The translations under genes and the position numbers were made by a program. Of a stretch of 33,581 nt of DNA, positions 33,538 through 33,581 are shown in pieces. Source of the stretch: DATDAW01 sp036525185 (GTDB lineage: Bacteria; Verrucomicrobiota; Verrucomicrobiia; Chthoniobacterales; DASVRZ01); NCBI GenBank assembly GCA_036525185.1, contig DATDAW010000065.1, positions 1 through 33,581 of the forward strand. Reading direction: 5' to 3'. The notes beneath the pieces were generated by a model, which was given only the letters and a program-made list of their open reading frames with translations, was not told where the DNA came from and did no database searches. The stretch's first letter is position 1, and each line of letters starts with the position of its first letter.

Positions 33538-33581
33538 ATGAGGAAAATTACACTCCATCTCGGACTCGATGTCCACAAGGA
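33538..33581 (+). CDS. IS110-family recombinase, N-terminal fragment (runs off window)
   Basis: The last 44 bases begin ATG and read M-R-K-I-T-L-H-L-G-L-D-V-H-K. The G-L-D-V-H-K motif is the hallmark start of IS110-family DEDD transposases, in which this Asp is the first catalytic acidic residue of the RuvC-like domain. The frame is still open at the window end. It is on the opposite strand to the cassette genes. About 190 bases of non-coding DNA separate it from the divergent cassette gene, fitting the left-end non-coding region of an IS110-group element. Confidence 0.75.
   Translation, partial: MRKITLHLGLDVHK

Noticed and set aside
33357..33578. Minus-strand open frame of 73 codons at the right edge.
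   Set aside because: It overlaps the IS110 recombinase start and the structured upstream region; the product is Arg/Ser/His-rich and has no family features.

Overview
The window comes from a Gram-negative bacterium with a moderately high GC content. Two signal-peptide-bearing beta-barrel porins end in the aromatic residues typical of outer-membrane proteins, and an AsmA/TamB-like protein is present. The mix of genes (LamB-type porin with a coiled-coil N-terminus, twin sulfate-binding proteins, short ProB without a PUA domain, few clear Shine-Dalgarno sites) looks to me most like a soil Verrucomicrobiota/Spartobacteria-type genome. That placement is inference; no rRNA or marker phylogeny is available here.

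Layout. (1) 0.1-5.2 kb, minus strand: a carbohydrate uptake operon of LamB-like porin, periplasmic binding protein, and MalF-like and MalG-like permeases, with no ATPase gene. (2) 5.5-9.9 kb, plus strand: a large AsmA/TamB-like envelope protein and a CBS-domain site-2 protease. (3) 10-13.3 kb: aldo/keto reductase and xseA (minus) and proB (plus); the divergent xseA/proB pair shares a perfect 16-bp palindrome. (4) 13.4-19.8 kb, minus strand: an apparent six-gene sulfur operon of porin, sulfate-binding protein, a degenerate M14-carboxypeptidase-like protein, rhodanese, second sulfate-binding protein and cysteine synthase. It is preceded by a promoter overlapped by a dyad and by a structured leader of about 165 nt, and carries strong hairpins between its first genes. 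(5) 20.06 kb: tRNA-His. (6) 20.4-24.8 kb: small membrane protein, ArnT-type glycosyltransferase, divergent PAP2 phosphatase and an NCS2-like permease. (7) 24.8-29.2 kb: non-coding stretches, a small membrane-anchored protein, and a two-gene unit of a cytoplasmic subtilase and an alpha/beta hydrolase. (8) 29.36-33.58 kb: an accessory island. A GH36 alpha-galactosidase lies between two mobile-element relics, followed by two small unknown genes separated by a sequence that folds like an integron attC site, and finally the first codons of an IS110-family recombinase with a structured upstream region.

How the genes fit together. Region 1 moves an oligosaccharide across both membranes. Region 4 appears to move a sulfur oxyanion across the outer membrane, capture it in the periplasm and make cysteine, although the inner-membrane ABC permease and the reductases must be elsewhere. 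Region 8 is the most unusual part: a probable cassette array running leftward, with any integrase expected beyond the right edge, disrupted on the left by a truncated mobile gene and on the right by an IS110-family element that may carry a bridge RNA.
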